Shown here one piece after another: positions 16,534 through 24,165 of a stretch of 49,195 bases of DNA. Made by a program: the position numbers and the translations under genes. Source of the stretch: a bacterium (lineage in GTDB: Bacteria > Desulfobacterota > Binatia > HRBIN30 > CADEER01); assembly GCA_030430165.1 (NCBI GenBank), contig JAUIGL010000047.1, forward strand, positions 1 through 49,195. Direction: 5' to 3'. The notes under the pieces were generated by a model. It was not told the DNA's origin, searched no databases, and was given only the letters and a program-made list of their open reading frames with translations. Within the stretch, counting starts at the first letter, position 1; each line of letters opens with the position of its first letter.

Positions 16534-16908
16534 CGGCCGAGCACAGCTACTACGTTCGCGGCATCGGGGCCACTCAGGGGGGAGAGCACGCTCGTGGGCC
16601 AGTTTGGCGTTTCGAACGATGTCGGAGCCTCGCTGCCGCTCGGTCATCTCATCCCCCTCACCCGCGCTTCGCGCGGCCTCTCCCGCGAGGAGAGGCGAAA
16701 CAGAAACGCCTCTCCCTGTGGGAGAGGCCGGCCGCAGGCCGGGTGAGGGTCCCTCGGATGACCGAGCGCCAGCGAGGCTCCGCATCGTTCCGCGCCCTGC
16801 AACCAAACACTCCACCCACGCGTGTGTTGCACCGACGCCGTTTTTGCATCATGGGATTCGTCTTCATCGTAGCAACCGGCCAACCGAGGCCGGGCGGAGG
16901 GCCATCCA
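16534..16908. repeat. Palindromic repeat R1 (CTCTCCC family) filling a 375 bp gene-free stretch
   Basis: Between 16624 and 16781 lies a large imperfect palindrome. It begins GGAGCCTCGCTGCCGCTCGG and ends with the complement of nearly the same 25 bases. Inside are GCGCTTCGCGC, the palindrome CCTCTCCCTGTGGGAGAGG and GGCCGGCCGCAGGCCGGG. Related copies are at 17818-17990 and 33672-33814. The remaining bases up to 16908 hold no gene; a run GCATCATGGGATTCGTC near 16846 is not followed by a useful frame. The promoter for the lipoprotein at 16909 must be in the last 120 bases, but I cannot pick hexamers with confidence. Confidence 0.7.
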
Positions 16909-17724
16909 ATGCGACAACCGACACGTTTGATTTGCACCGCGGCAGCCATATGCACCGCTCTCCTCGGAGTCGGTTGTGGCGACGACGATTCCGGGTCGAC
17001 TGCGACGGTGAACGTCAGCGGCATCGCCTGGGTCTTCAGCCTAGGTCCGTACGGCCGCATCGACGGAGCGACGGTATCGGTTCTCGAAGACGACAGCCTG
17101 TTCACCATCACCGACTCCGACGGAGCCTTCACCGTCGAGCAGCTGCCGGTCGGCTCCGAAGCGACGTTCGTTCTGTCGCACGAGAACCACCCGCTGACCT
17201 ACACCAAGACCTTCACGATTCCGCCGCACGACATCGACGACCTCACCTTCCAGATTCCCGACTGGGAGCTCTACCACGCGCTGGAGGATTTCATCGGCAT
17301 CACCAGCGACCCATCGAAGTGCCAGATCGTCAGCACCTTCACCCGCTACGGCAAGACGATCGGCGACCCGGGGGCACACGGCGAACCCGGCGCCCTGCTG
17401 ACGGTCGAGCCGGCCGGCGGCGCCGAGGAGGGCCCGATCTACTTCAACGACCAGGTCCTGCCCGACCGCACGCGCAGCTACTCCTCGATCGACGGTGGGG
17501 TGCTTCTGGTCAACGTCGAGCCCGGCGACTACACGCTCACCGCCCGCTGCATGGACGATCCCACCGCCATGCTCGAGGAGTATCCTCCCGAGGCGAACGA
17601 GGACGAGAGCCTGCGCTGCGCCTACGAGGACGTCGACTTCGAAAGCCTGCTGATGAAATGCCGGGCGGGGGTTTTCCTCAATGCCTCCCCCTCGTACGGA
17701 CTTCAGGCGACGATGCCGGAATGA
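16909..17724 (+). CDS. Lipoprotein with carboxypeptidase-regulatory/Ig-like domain
   Basis: 271 residues. The lipobox LGVGC sets the acylated Cys at residue 23, followed by GDDDSGS. Asp at +3 to +5 is compatible with outer-membrane or surface localisation. Residues about 30-110 look like a carboxypeptidase regulatory-like beta-sandwich: the segments IDGATVSVLEDDSLFTITDS, DGAFTVEQLPVGSEATFVLS and ENHPLTYTKTFTI match the usual 'GA.V......T.TD..G.F....LP.G' pattern. A second beta module ends in GGVLLVNVEPGDYTLTARC. The C-terminal part has three Cys and no recognised motif. It sits between repeats R1 and R2, with no evident operon partner. The function is unknown. Confidence 0.7.
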   Translation: MRQPTRLICTAAAICTALLGVGCGDDDSGSTATVNVSGIAWVFSLGPYGRIDGATVSVLEDDSLFTITDSDGAFTVEQLPVGSEATFVLSHENHPLTYTKTFTIPPHDIDDLTFQIPDWELYHALEDFIGITSDPSKCQIVSTFTRYGKTIGDPGAHGEPGALLTVEPAGGAEEGPIYFNDQVLPDRTRSYSSIDGGVLLVNVEPGDYTLTARCMDDPTAMLEEYPPEANEDESLRCAYEDVDFESLLMKCRAGVFLNASPSYGLQATMPE

Positions 17725-18219
17725 CCCGGGCGGCAGGGGCCGGGGATAGATCAATTGGGACCTCCGGAACTAGACGGAGCCTTGCTTCCAGCTACGCTCG
17801 GTGAGCTTCGGAGGACAGGACGCTCGGTCATCCGCGGGTCCCTCACCCGGCCTTCCGCCTACGCTCTTCGAGCTTCGGCGGACGAGTCGGCCGGCCTCTC
17901 CCACAGGGAGAGGCATCTGAGCTTCCTTCTCCCTGTGGGAGAAGGTCAGGATGAGGGTCCCTCAAATGGGGGCGAAGCCCCTCAAGTGTAGTTTCAGCAC
18001 GTTCGAACGGATCGCTTGCAGTCGATGCGCTTCGGTCGCTCGCCAAGTCTCCGTCCAACGACCGCCCCTTGCCCAGCGCTCCTATTTCGCGCAAATCCGT
18101 TGACTTGGGGATCCTTCCCATCGTACGCGGCTATAGGGGGAAACACGTAGGGCAGCCCCCGCTCGTTTTGCTGATCTAATCGCCGCGCCTGCGATTGTCG
18201 CGGCTACTTGGGGGGAATC
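17725..18219. repeat. Palindromic repeat R2 and leader of the next gene (495 bp without a gene)
   Basis: From 17818 to about 17990 this holds a second CTCTCCC-family element: GACGCTCGGTCATCCGCGGG, CCTCTCCCACAGGGAGAGG, CTTCTCCCTGTGGGAGAAGG, and the closing hairpin GGGGCGAAGCCCC. From 17995 to 18219 it is unique sequence that must carry the promoter of the 822-residue exported protein. A TTGACT at 18100 and TATAGG at 18132 are visible but are 26 bases apart, too far for a standard promoter. A purine run GGGGGG precedes the ATG at 18220. Confidence 0.6.
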
Positions 18220-20688
18220 ATGTATCGTCATCTGCCGTTGCTCGTCTGCTCGATCGTGCTCTCACTCGCGTCGGCCGGTTTTGCCGCCGACCAGAACGTC
18301 CTCGGACAGCTGCTGTTGGTCAAAGACGGCGGCACCGCGACGAAACGCAAAGTCGTCGTCAAGGCAAAGGAACCCGGCACTGGGGCCACGATCGTCGGCG
18401 ACCCGACGGTCGACGGCGCCACCCTGGTGGTCGACGCCATCGGCGGCGCGACCAACAGCCAGACCTACGATCTCCCCGCCGGCATCAGCAGCGCCAACGG
18501 CAAGCCTTTCTGGAAGGGCGACGCGACCAAGGGCTACGTCTACAAGGACAAGGCCGGCGAAAACGGACCGGTCAAGGTCGCCAAGATCAAGGTCAGCCGC
18601 GGCACCTTCAAATTCAAAGCGGTGATCCTCGGCAAGCTCGGCGACGTGACGCTGGCGCCGCCCAACCAGGGAACGCGCGGCTGCGCCCTGCTCGGCATCG
18701 GCGGCGGCGACACCTACAGCTTCCGTTTCGCCGACGGCAAGCTGAAGAACAAGGACGAGAAGCTCTTCAAGGTCGTCAAGCCCGAGACCGCGGGAACCTG
18801 CATCCAGTGCGATCCGCTCGACGACGCCGACTGCCTGTTTCCGTTTCCGAGCGACTGGTTCACGATCGACGACCCGACGACCGACACCGGCAAGCGAGTG
18901 AACTTCTCGTCGGCGGTCATGCCGCGCAACGTCGGCGGGGTCGCCATGGATTTCGAGCCGTACAACTACAGCGACGGCTTCAGCCCCGGCGCCAGCATTC
19001 TGCTGCGGGTGCCGAACGTCGACCTGGCGATGACCGGCGCAGCGCCGGTGACCGACATCGAACGCTCGCTCGACGCCAGCGCGCCCGTCGTCATCATCAA
19101 CACCACGACCCTGCAAAAGCACCTGCATTTCGTCGAGCTCGACGCCAACGCCGCGACCGAAGCATCGACCGCGCTGATCATCCGGCCTGGCGTCAATTTC
19201 GACGAGGGCGAGCGCTACATCGTCGCGCTGCGGCAGATGAAAGACGACAGCGGAACGCTGCTGACGCCGGACGTCGATTTCCTCGCTTACCGCGACGACA
19301 CCCCCACCGGAGACCCGGTCAAAGAATCGCGCCGGGCGCACATGGAGGACATCTTCACGACCCTGGCCGCCGCCGGCATCGCCCGCAATGACCTCTACCT
19401 GGCCTGGGATTTCACCGTCGCCAGCGCAGCCAGCACCACCGATCGACTACTCTTCATGCGCGACGACGCGTTCGCCCGCCTCGGCGCCAGCGCTCCGGCG
19501 TTTACCGTCACCACCGTCGAAGACGACTACAACTCGGAGGTGTTCCGCCGAGTTTCCGGAACCTTCGAGGTCGAGCGCTACGTCGACTCGCAAACCGCTC
19601 CGGCCCGTTTCGAGCTCGACGAGGACGGCCTGCCGATCCACCAGGCGACTCCTCAAATCGCGCAGTTCATGTGCATCATCCCGCGCGCCGCCCTCGCCGA
19701 CGCAGTGTCCACGGCTGTTCCAGGCCGCGCCTCGCTCTACGGCCACGGGCTGCTCGGCTCGCACACGCAGACGTCGAGCAGCTACGTCCGCGACATGGCC
19801 GACGAGCACAACTTCGTGTTCTGCGGCACCAAGTGGATCGGCATGTCGGAGGACGACGTCGGCAACGCGATCTCGATTCTCCAGGAGCTGGGCCGCTTCC
19901 CGAGCTTCACCGACCGCCTGCAGCAGTCGATGATCAACCACCTCTTTCTCGCCCGCTTGATGATCCACGCCTCGGGCTTCGTCTCCGACCCGGCATTTCA
20001 GGACATGTTCGGCAACCCTGTGATCGACACCAGCGACGTGTACTACTACGGCAACAGCCAGGGCGGCATCTTCGGCGGCACGGTGATGGCAATCTCGCAG
20101 GACATCACGCGTGGCGTTCTCGGCGTACCGGGAATGAACTACTCCCTGCTGCTCACCCGCAGCACCGACTTCGACCTCTACAAGGCCTTCTTCTACCCTG
20201 CCTACCCGAACCAGCTGCAGCGACCGCTCGGGCTGGCCTTGATTCAGATGCTCTGGGACCGTTCGGAGCCCAACGGCTACGCGCATCACATGACGGACGA
20301 CCCGCTGCCCGGTACGCCCCAGCACGACGTCTTGCTGCACGTCGCCTTCGGCGACTACCAGGTGGCAAACCTGTCGACCGAGGTCCAGGCCCGTACGATC
20401 GGCGCGTCGATCCAATCTTCGCCGATCAATCCCGGCCGCCATTCCGACGTCGACCCCTACTTCGCGATCTCGGAGATTCCGTCGTTCCCCTTCGACGGCT
20501 CGGCCATCGTCATCTGGGACAGCGGCGCCGACACGCCGCCGATCACCAACACACCGCCGCTCGGCAGCGACGACCCTCACTCGGACCCGCGGCGCAACGT
20601 CATCGCGCGCCAACAGATGGCGGACTTCCTGCAAACCGGCGGCGACGTCACCGACGCCTGCCTAGGAATCCCCTGCGTCATCCCGTAG
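18220..20688 (+). CDS. Large exported alpha/beta-hydrolase-like protein with N-terminal beta module
   Basis: 822 residues from the ATG at 18220 (signal peptide LPLLVCSIVLSLASAGFAA, cleavage near residue 23). Residues about 25-190 form a Lys/Gly-rich beta module (VLGQLLLVKDGG, TIVGDPTVDGATL-like strands). A Cys pair (CIQCDPLDDADC) then opens a region with FPFPSDWFTIDDPTTDTGKR, as seen in bacterial extracellular esterase-like proteins. The C-terminal half has hydrolase features: GHGLLGSHTQTSS (oxyanion-type loop) and the nucleophile elbow YYGNSQGGIFGG with Ser about 613. Candidate Asp/His partners are in HVAFGDYQVAN and GRHSDVDPYF. The substrate is unknown. I see no close named family, so the hydrolase assignment is by motif only. 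Confidence 0.65.
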   Translation: MYRHLPLLVCSIVLSLASAGFAADQNVLGQLLLVKDGGTATKRKVVVKAKEPGTGATIVGDPTVDGATLVVDAIGGATNSQTYDLPAGISSANGKPFWKGDATKGYVYKDKAGENGPVKVAKIKVSRGTFKFKAVILGKLGDVTLAPPNQGTRGCALLGIGGGDTYSFRFADGKLKNKDEKLFKVVKPETAGTCIQCDPLDDADCLFPFPSDWFTIDDPTTDTGKRVNFSSAVMPRNVGGVAMDFEPYNYSDGFSPGASILLRVPNVDLAMTGAAPVTDIERSLDASAPVVIINTTTLQKHLHFVELDANAATEASTALIIRPGVNFDEGERYIVALRQMKDDSGTLLTPDVDFLAYRDDTPTGDPVKESRRAHMEDIFTTLAAAGIARNDLYLAWDFTVASAASTTDRLLFMRDDAFARLGASAPAFTVTTVEDDYNSEVFRRVSGTFEVERYVDSQTAPARFELDEDGLPIHQATPQIAQFMCIIPRAALADAVSTAVPGRASLYGHGLLGSHTQTSSSYVRDMADEHNFVFCGTKWIGMSEDDVGNAISILQELGRFPSFTDRLQQSMINHLFLARLMIHASGFVSDPAFQDMFGNPVIDTSDVYYYGNSQGGIFGGTVMAISQDITRGVLGVPGMNYSLLLTRSTDFDLYKAFFYPAYPNQLQRPLGLALIQMLWDRSEPNGYAHHMTDDPLPGTPQHDVLLHVAFGDYQVANLSTEVQARTIGASIQSSPINPGRHSDVDPYFAISEIPSFPFDGSAIVIWDSGADTPPITNTPPLGSDDPHSDPRRNVIARQQMADFLQTGGDVTDACLGIPCVIP

Positions 20689-20695
20689 CTCGATT

Positions 20696-20733
20696 CGCTT
20701 CCGGCCGCGTGATCTAGCGCGCGGCCGGAAGCG
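20696..20733. terminator. Bidirectional terminator hairpin between convergent genes
   Basis: A perfect 14 bp inverted repeat (CGCTTCCGGCCGCG and its complement) around a 10-base loop. It starts 8 bases after the stop at 20688 and precedes the convergent stop at 20768 by 34 bases. Confidence 0.7.
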
Positions 20734-20767
20734 TGATCCTCCTCCACCGCCATACCGCGAGCGGGGG

Positions 20768-21646
20768 CTACTCGGGCTCGTCAGCGGTGGTCGCTTGCGG
20801 CTCTTCGACCGACGCATCCGTCAACTCGGCGGCCGCTTCGGGCTCGGCGGAATCCGCCGGATCTTGCTCGCCAACCGGCTCGGTCGAGTCCGGCGTGGCC
20901 GCAGCCTCCGGACCGCGCCGCTTGCTGCCCCAGTGGCCCGGCAGATCCTCCACCAGCTGATCGACGAACCAGCGCACGTCGACGCCCTCGTAGAAGTAGG
21001 CGATACCGCGGTTCGACCACAGGAGCTCTCCGGTAACCCCGTCGATGATCATGACTTCCAGAAACGCGAACGACTTCGGATAGCGAACCACGGCGCCACC
21101 GAGCGCGTGAAGGAGAACGAAGAACGTGTCTTTGGCGACCATCCCGCTCGACTTCTCGACTACGGCGAGGTCCCAGAATGCGAGCGCTTCGGCGCCGGCG
21201 CGCTCCGAGAAGAGTCCGACCCGTGGCCCCATGGTGCCCCGGTACGCCCAGGCCTCGCCGAGCGGCAAGCCCGGCTTGCGATAGGCCTTGGCCACCAGGT
21301 GTGATCGACCGGCCTGCACCTCGGTCCAGGCGAGGCGGAGGTCGTCCTCGGCGAGCTCCGCCTCACTCAGCTTCGCATCCACCACGCTGAATCCGTTCGA
21401 AGAGAACCACGTGCCGAGACGATCGCTGCCGGCCATCCGATACTCGTCCACGCGCTCGGATTGCGCCTCCAAGTCGCCGTGAAAGGTGAGCTTCATCACC
21501 CGCACCTCGGGCGGCACGAGCATCACCTTTCGATAGGGCGGCGAACCGGGAGTGTAGTCGGGGTGGCGACGAATCGTCGACAGATTCTGCTGCGGCGCGC
21601 AGCCGGCGATCGCGGCGGCGCAGAGCACCAACAACAGCCGCTTCAC
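20768..21646 (-). CDS. Lipoprotein of unknown function, partner of M48 protease
   Basis: 292 residues starting with GTG. The lipobox IAGC puts the lipid-modified Cys at residue 16. A compact domain (about 20-235) includes PPYRKVMLVPPEVRVMKLTF and the hydrophobic segment VAKDTFFVLLHALGGAVVRY, followed by LEVMIIDGVTGELLWSNRG. That last motif resembles periplasmic lipoproteins that note 'D..tGe..W.n'. The last 55 residues are acidic, Ala/Glu/Pro-rich and disordered (EAAATPDSTEP to TTADEPE). Its GTG overlaps the TGA of the M48 protease gene (GTGA), so the two are probably made together. No catalytic motif. A chaperone- or substrate-type role with the protease is a guess. Confidence 0.7.
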   Translation of the reverse strand: MKRLLLVLCAAAIAGCAPQQNLSTIRRHPDYTPGSPPYRKVMLVPPEVRVMKLTFHGDLEAQSERVDEYRMAGSDRLGTWFSSNGFSVVDAKLSEAELAEDDLRLAWTEVQAGRSHLVAKAYRKPGLPLGEAWAYRGTMGPRVGLFSERAGAEALAFWDLAVVEKSSGMVAKDTFFVLLHALGGAVVRYPKSFAFLEVMIIDGVTGELLWSNRGIAYFYEGVDVRWFVDQLVEDLPGHWGSKRRGPEAAATPDSTEPVGEQDPADSAEPEAAAELTDASVEEPQATTADEPE

Positions 21647-22911
21647 GGCTGCTCCCCTTCGCCGTCCGCCGCCAAGATCGACTGGATATAGCGGCGGTCG
21701 TCAGCCCACGGCTCGAGCTCCAGATACTGCTGCAGCGCTGGCCGCGCCTGGTCCGCATCGCCGCTGCTCCACGCGACCATTCCGATCCCACGCCATGCGC
21801 GCGGGTCCGCCCGATCGAGCTCGCGGCAGCGCTCGTAGTCCGCGACCGCCGACGCGACGAATTCGTCCTTCTTGGCGCGAACCTCGGCGATCATTTCGTC
21901 AGTCGGCGCGACGGCGCGACGGGATGCCCGCTCGAGAGCGACCGCCTCCGGGTCCTCGGCCATGCCCCTCCAGGCATCGCCGCGCGCACACAACAAGGTA
22001 CTGTCTTCACCGTCCCGCTCGAGCAACGCCGTGGTCTCTTCGCTCAACCGCTCGTAGAGCCGGTAGACATACAGGAGTCTCAGGTATTCGCCGGCGATCC
22101 GTCCATGAATCGCCGCTTGCTCCGCGGTGCCGACCCGGGCATCGCGACCGCTCTCGATCTCGCCCGCTCGGAGAAGCTCCTCGAGGTTCTCCGAGCGGGC
22201 GCTCAAGGTTGGGTGGGTGGCGAAGGCGCCGCCGGTTTCGTTGACCTCGGCGAGCGCGGAGGCGCGCAAGGTCTCGTAGAAACCGACCGCCGCGGTCGCG
22301 TCGTATCCCGCACCGACCACTGCGCGCAGTCCGAGCTCGTCGGCCTCGGCTTCGGCGGCGCGGCTGTAGCTGGTGACGGACAACAAGTACGACACCTGCG
22401 CGACTCCCCCCGCGATGCCGAGCGTCGCCATGTCGGTCAATTGCACCGCGACTCCCTTGGCCCGCCGATCGCGCAACGCGGCGAGCGAGTGTCTTTGCAC
22501 CACGTGCGCCATCTCGTGCCCCATCACCTGGCTCAACTCGGCTTCGCTGCGAACCGCATAGAGAAGCCCGACGGAGAGGTAGATCGACCCGTGCGGGAGT
22601 GCGAAACCGAACAACGAGGGCGAGCGAACCACGCGAATGCGGAACACATCGTCGGCGACGCCCTCGGGCCGTAGCCGGCGCGCAATGCCGTCGACGTACT
22701 CCTGCACCACCGGGTCGGCGAGGACGACCCCGCTCCGCTCGATCTCCGCATCGAACTCCGCCCCCTGCTCCTCCAGGTAGGCGATCTCCTCGTCGTGCGT
22801 CAGCGGTCGTTCCGTGTCCGTCATCGGCGGAGGCTTGCGAACGCACCCCCCGACCCCGAGTACCAACGCAAGCGAGACGCTCAAGAGACTTCGATTCATC
22901 CGTATGCTCAT
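21643..22911 (-). CDS. M48 family zinc metalloprotease lipoprotein with C-terminal TPR-like region
   Basis: 422 residues. The lipobox VGGC (Cys 23) indicates an outer-membrane-facing lipoprotein of the BepA/LoiP type. The M48 domain has GSIYLSVGLLYAV, the zinc motif HEMAH (H132, E133, H136) and the third-ligand motif EAEADELG (E189). Residues 230-420 hold TPR-like helices, including a clear WRGIGMVAWSSGDADQARPA repeat near the end. Family members degrade or assist misfolded outer-membrane proteins. The start at 22911 is supported because it overlaps the stop of a small upstream open frame (ATGA); the ATG at 22899 is an alternative. The end overlaps the lipoprotein gene. Confidence 0.9.
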   Translation of the reverse strand: MSIRMNRSLLSVSLALVLGVGGCVRKPPPMTDTERPLTHDEEIAYLEEQGAEFDAEIERSGVVLADPVVQEYVDGIARRLRPEGVADDVFRIRVVRSPSLFGFALPHGSIYLSVGLLYAVRSEAELSQVMGHEMAHVVQRHSLAALRDRRAKGVAVQLTDMATLGIAGGVAQVSYLLSVTSYSRAAEAEADELGLRAVVGAGYDATAAVGFYETLRASALAEVNETGGAFATHPTLSARSENLEELLRAGEIESGRDARVGTAEQAAIHGRIAGEYLRLLYVYRLYERLSEETTALLERDGEDSTLLCARGDAWRGMAEDPEAVALERASRRAVAPTDEMIAEVRAKKDEFVASAVADYERCRELDRADPRAWRGIGMVAWSSGDADQARPALQQYLELEPWADDRRYIQSILAADGEGEQP

Positions 22912-23144
22912 CCGCCCGGCTCCGACTCTTTCCCCCTTGCCTCTTCCTCCGGCTCGGGGTCTCCGTGCGAGCGTTCCTCAGGCGGCGCACAGAACACCAG
23001 GGTCGCGAGCACCGCCGGCGGAACCCAGCGCCGTGCGGAGGGTCGTCTTCCGAGAAGCAGCGCGGCAGCGGTGCGCCGCGCAGTAGTGTACGAATCTCCC
23101 CCCACGACGCCATTTTTTATAGCGAAGGTCGAGGCGAGGCGCAT
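22908..23144 (-). CDS. Possible small protein upstream of the M48 protease
   Basis: Putative 78-residue product. The only real support is the ATGA overlap between its stop and the protease start, a pattern used by true gene pairs throughout this window. The sequence has one hydrophobic stretch (WVPPAVLATLVFC) followed by an acidic tail (PPEERSHGDPEPEEEARGK). It could be a short membrane protein or the residue of a signal-anchored protein. A start later than 23144 is possible. No family is recognised. Confidence 0.3.
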   Translation of the reverse strand: MRLASTFAIKNGVVGGDSYTTARRTAAALLLGRRPSARRWVPPAVLATLVFCAPPEERSHGDPEPEEEARGKESEPGG

Positions 23145-23284
23145 CTCGCCCGCTTCCTGGCCACACGGTCGCGCGGTTCGGCTCGAAAATGATGCTTGTA
23201 CACGAGCGCCGAGTTGGAATAGAGGGGTATCGAGGGTTTGCCGCGGCCCTGTCGAGGTTCACGCGGCGCCGAGAGGAGCAAGCG
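23145..23284. other. Gene-free leader before the small lipoprotein
   Basis: With the low-confidence frame to its left this forms the 373-base stretch between the protease and the small lipoprotein. It contains a GAGGAGCAAGCG ribosome-binding purine run (about 23273-23284) directly before the ATG at 23285. No hairpin or repeat is obvious. Confidence 0.5.
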
Positions 23285-23440
23285 ATGAGAAGCGTTCGGC
23301 TCGCAATCCTACTGATCCTTCCGCTGGCATTCGTTCTGACGGGCTGCCCGGAAAAACAGGGACCGATGGAGAAAGCTGGCGAGAAAATCGACGAGGCGGT
23401 CAACGACGCCGAGCGCGAGGTCGAAGACGCTCTCGACTGA
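23285..23440 (+). CDS. Small entericidin-like lipoprotein
   Basis: 51 residues. The signal peptide SVRLAILLILPLAFVLTGC ends in the lipobox LTGC. The mature part is about 30 residues and amphipathic (EKAGEKIDEAVNDAEREVED), as in entericidin-type and related short envelope lipoproteins. The start at 23285 is preferred because GAGGAG lies just upstream and it gives a clean signal peptide, although the frame is open from 23189. It is the last gene before a 194 bp inverted-repeat element that begins 6 bases after the stop. The exact role is unknown; membrane-stress functions are known for the family only in general. Confidence 0.7.
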   Translation: MRSVRLAILLILPLAFVLTGCPEKQGPMEKAGEKIDEAVNDAEREVEDALD

Positions 23441-23446
23441 GTGACT

Positions 23447-23640
23447 AGCCTTGATGTGACAATAAATCACGGTCACAACCGCCTTCGGCTCGCGCCATAG
23501 CGCGCCATCTGCGGTCGTGCTCGCTTCTCCCAATCCTCATTTACAATAGAGTAAACTCCGGTTGCTCGAAGACTGCGCGCGCCCGCACCTGGCGCACTCT
23601 GACGCGTTCTGGGCTCGCGATTTATTGTCACATCAAGGCT
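23447..23640. mobile_element. MITE-like 194 bp element with perfect 22 bp terminal inverted repeats
   Basis: The left end AGCCTTGATGTGACAATAAA (23447-23468 in full) is exactly matched by its reverse complement at 23619-23640. The 150 bases between have no coding frame and are noticeably more AT-rich near the ends (AATAAATC, TTTACAATAGAGTAAAC) than the surrounding genome. It sits between two convergent genes, 6 bases after one stop and 3 before the other. No target-site duplication is obvious. It could be a non-autonomous transposable element or a structured 3' end shared by both transcripts. Confidence 0.65.
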
Positions 23641-23643
23641 GGC

Positions 23644-24153
23644 TCAGCGCTTGCGGCGGAAGTGTCCGCTGCGGCCGCCGCTCTTTTCGTGCAGGCAGAC
23701 GTCGCTGATCGTCATCTCGCGGTCGACCGCCTTGCACATGTCGTAGACGGTCAGCGCCGCCGTGGTGACCGCGGTCAGCGCCTCCATCTCGACCCCAGTC
23801 TTGCCGCTCACCTTGACGGTGGCGCGGACGTCGAGCTTGCCGCCGCGCCGGGCGGCGAACTCGATGCCGGCGACGTTGATCGGCAGCGGGTGGCACATCG
23901 GGATCAGCTCGTGGGTGCGCTTGGCCGCCATGATCCCGGCGACGCGCGCGACCGCCAGCACCTCGCCCTTGGCGATGCCGCCGCTCTGGATCAGCTTCAG
24001 CGTGGCGGGCTTCATGACCAGGGTCGCGCCGGCGACGGCGACGCGCTCGGTCACCTGCTTGTCGCCGACGTCCACCATTTGCGCGCGTCCGCGCGCGTCG
24101 ATGTGCGAGAGCTTCGGCTTGGCGGTCTTCTTGCGGGTTGAACGAGTGGCCAT
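23644..24153 (-). CDS. moaC: Cyclic pyranopterin monophosphate synthase MoaC
   Basis: Molybdenum cofactor biosynthesis enzyme that converts the MoaA product into cyclic pyranopterin monophosphate in the cytoplasm. 169 residues from the ATG at 24153. Motifs: KGEVLAVARVAGIMAAKRTH, ELIPMCHPLPI, SGKTGVEMEALTAVTTAALT, YDMCKAVDREMTISDVCL and the C-terminal SGGRSGHF. A 15-residue Lys/Arg-rich N-terminus precedes the domain. The other Moa genes are not in the window. The start codon is only 12 bases from the divergent trxB start, so each promoter must lie inside the neighbour's coding sequence or the messages must be leaderless. Confidence 0.95.
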   Translation of the reverse strand: MATRSTRKKTAKPKLSHIDARGRAQMVDVGDKQVTERVAVAGATLVMKPATLKLIQSGGIAKGEVLAVARVAGIMAAKRTHELIPMCHPLPINVAGIEFAARRGGKLDVRATVKVSGKTGVEMEALTAVTTAALTVYDMCKAVDREMTISDVCLHEKSGGRSGHFRRKR

Positions 24154-24165
24154 TACGGTCTTCCT

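Noticed and set aside
14899-16746. Long plus-strand frame of 615 codons across radC and the methyltransferase gene
   Set aside because: Both real genes lie on the other strand with clear domain motifs; the frame is a high-GC shadow.
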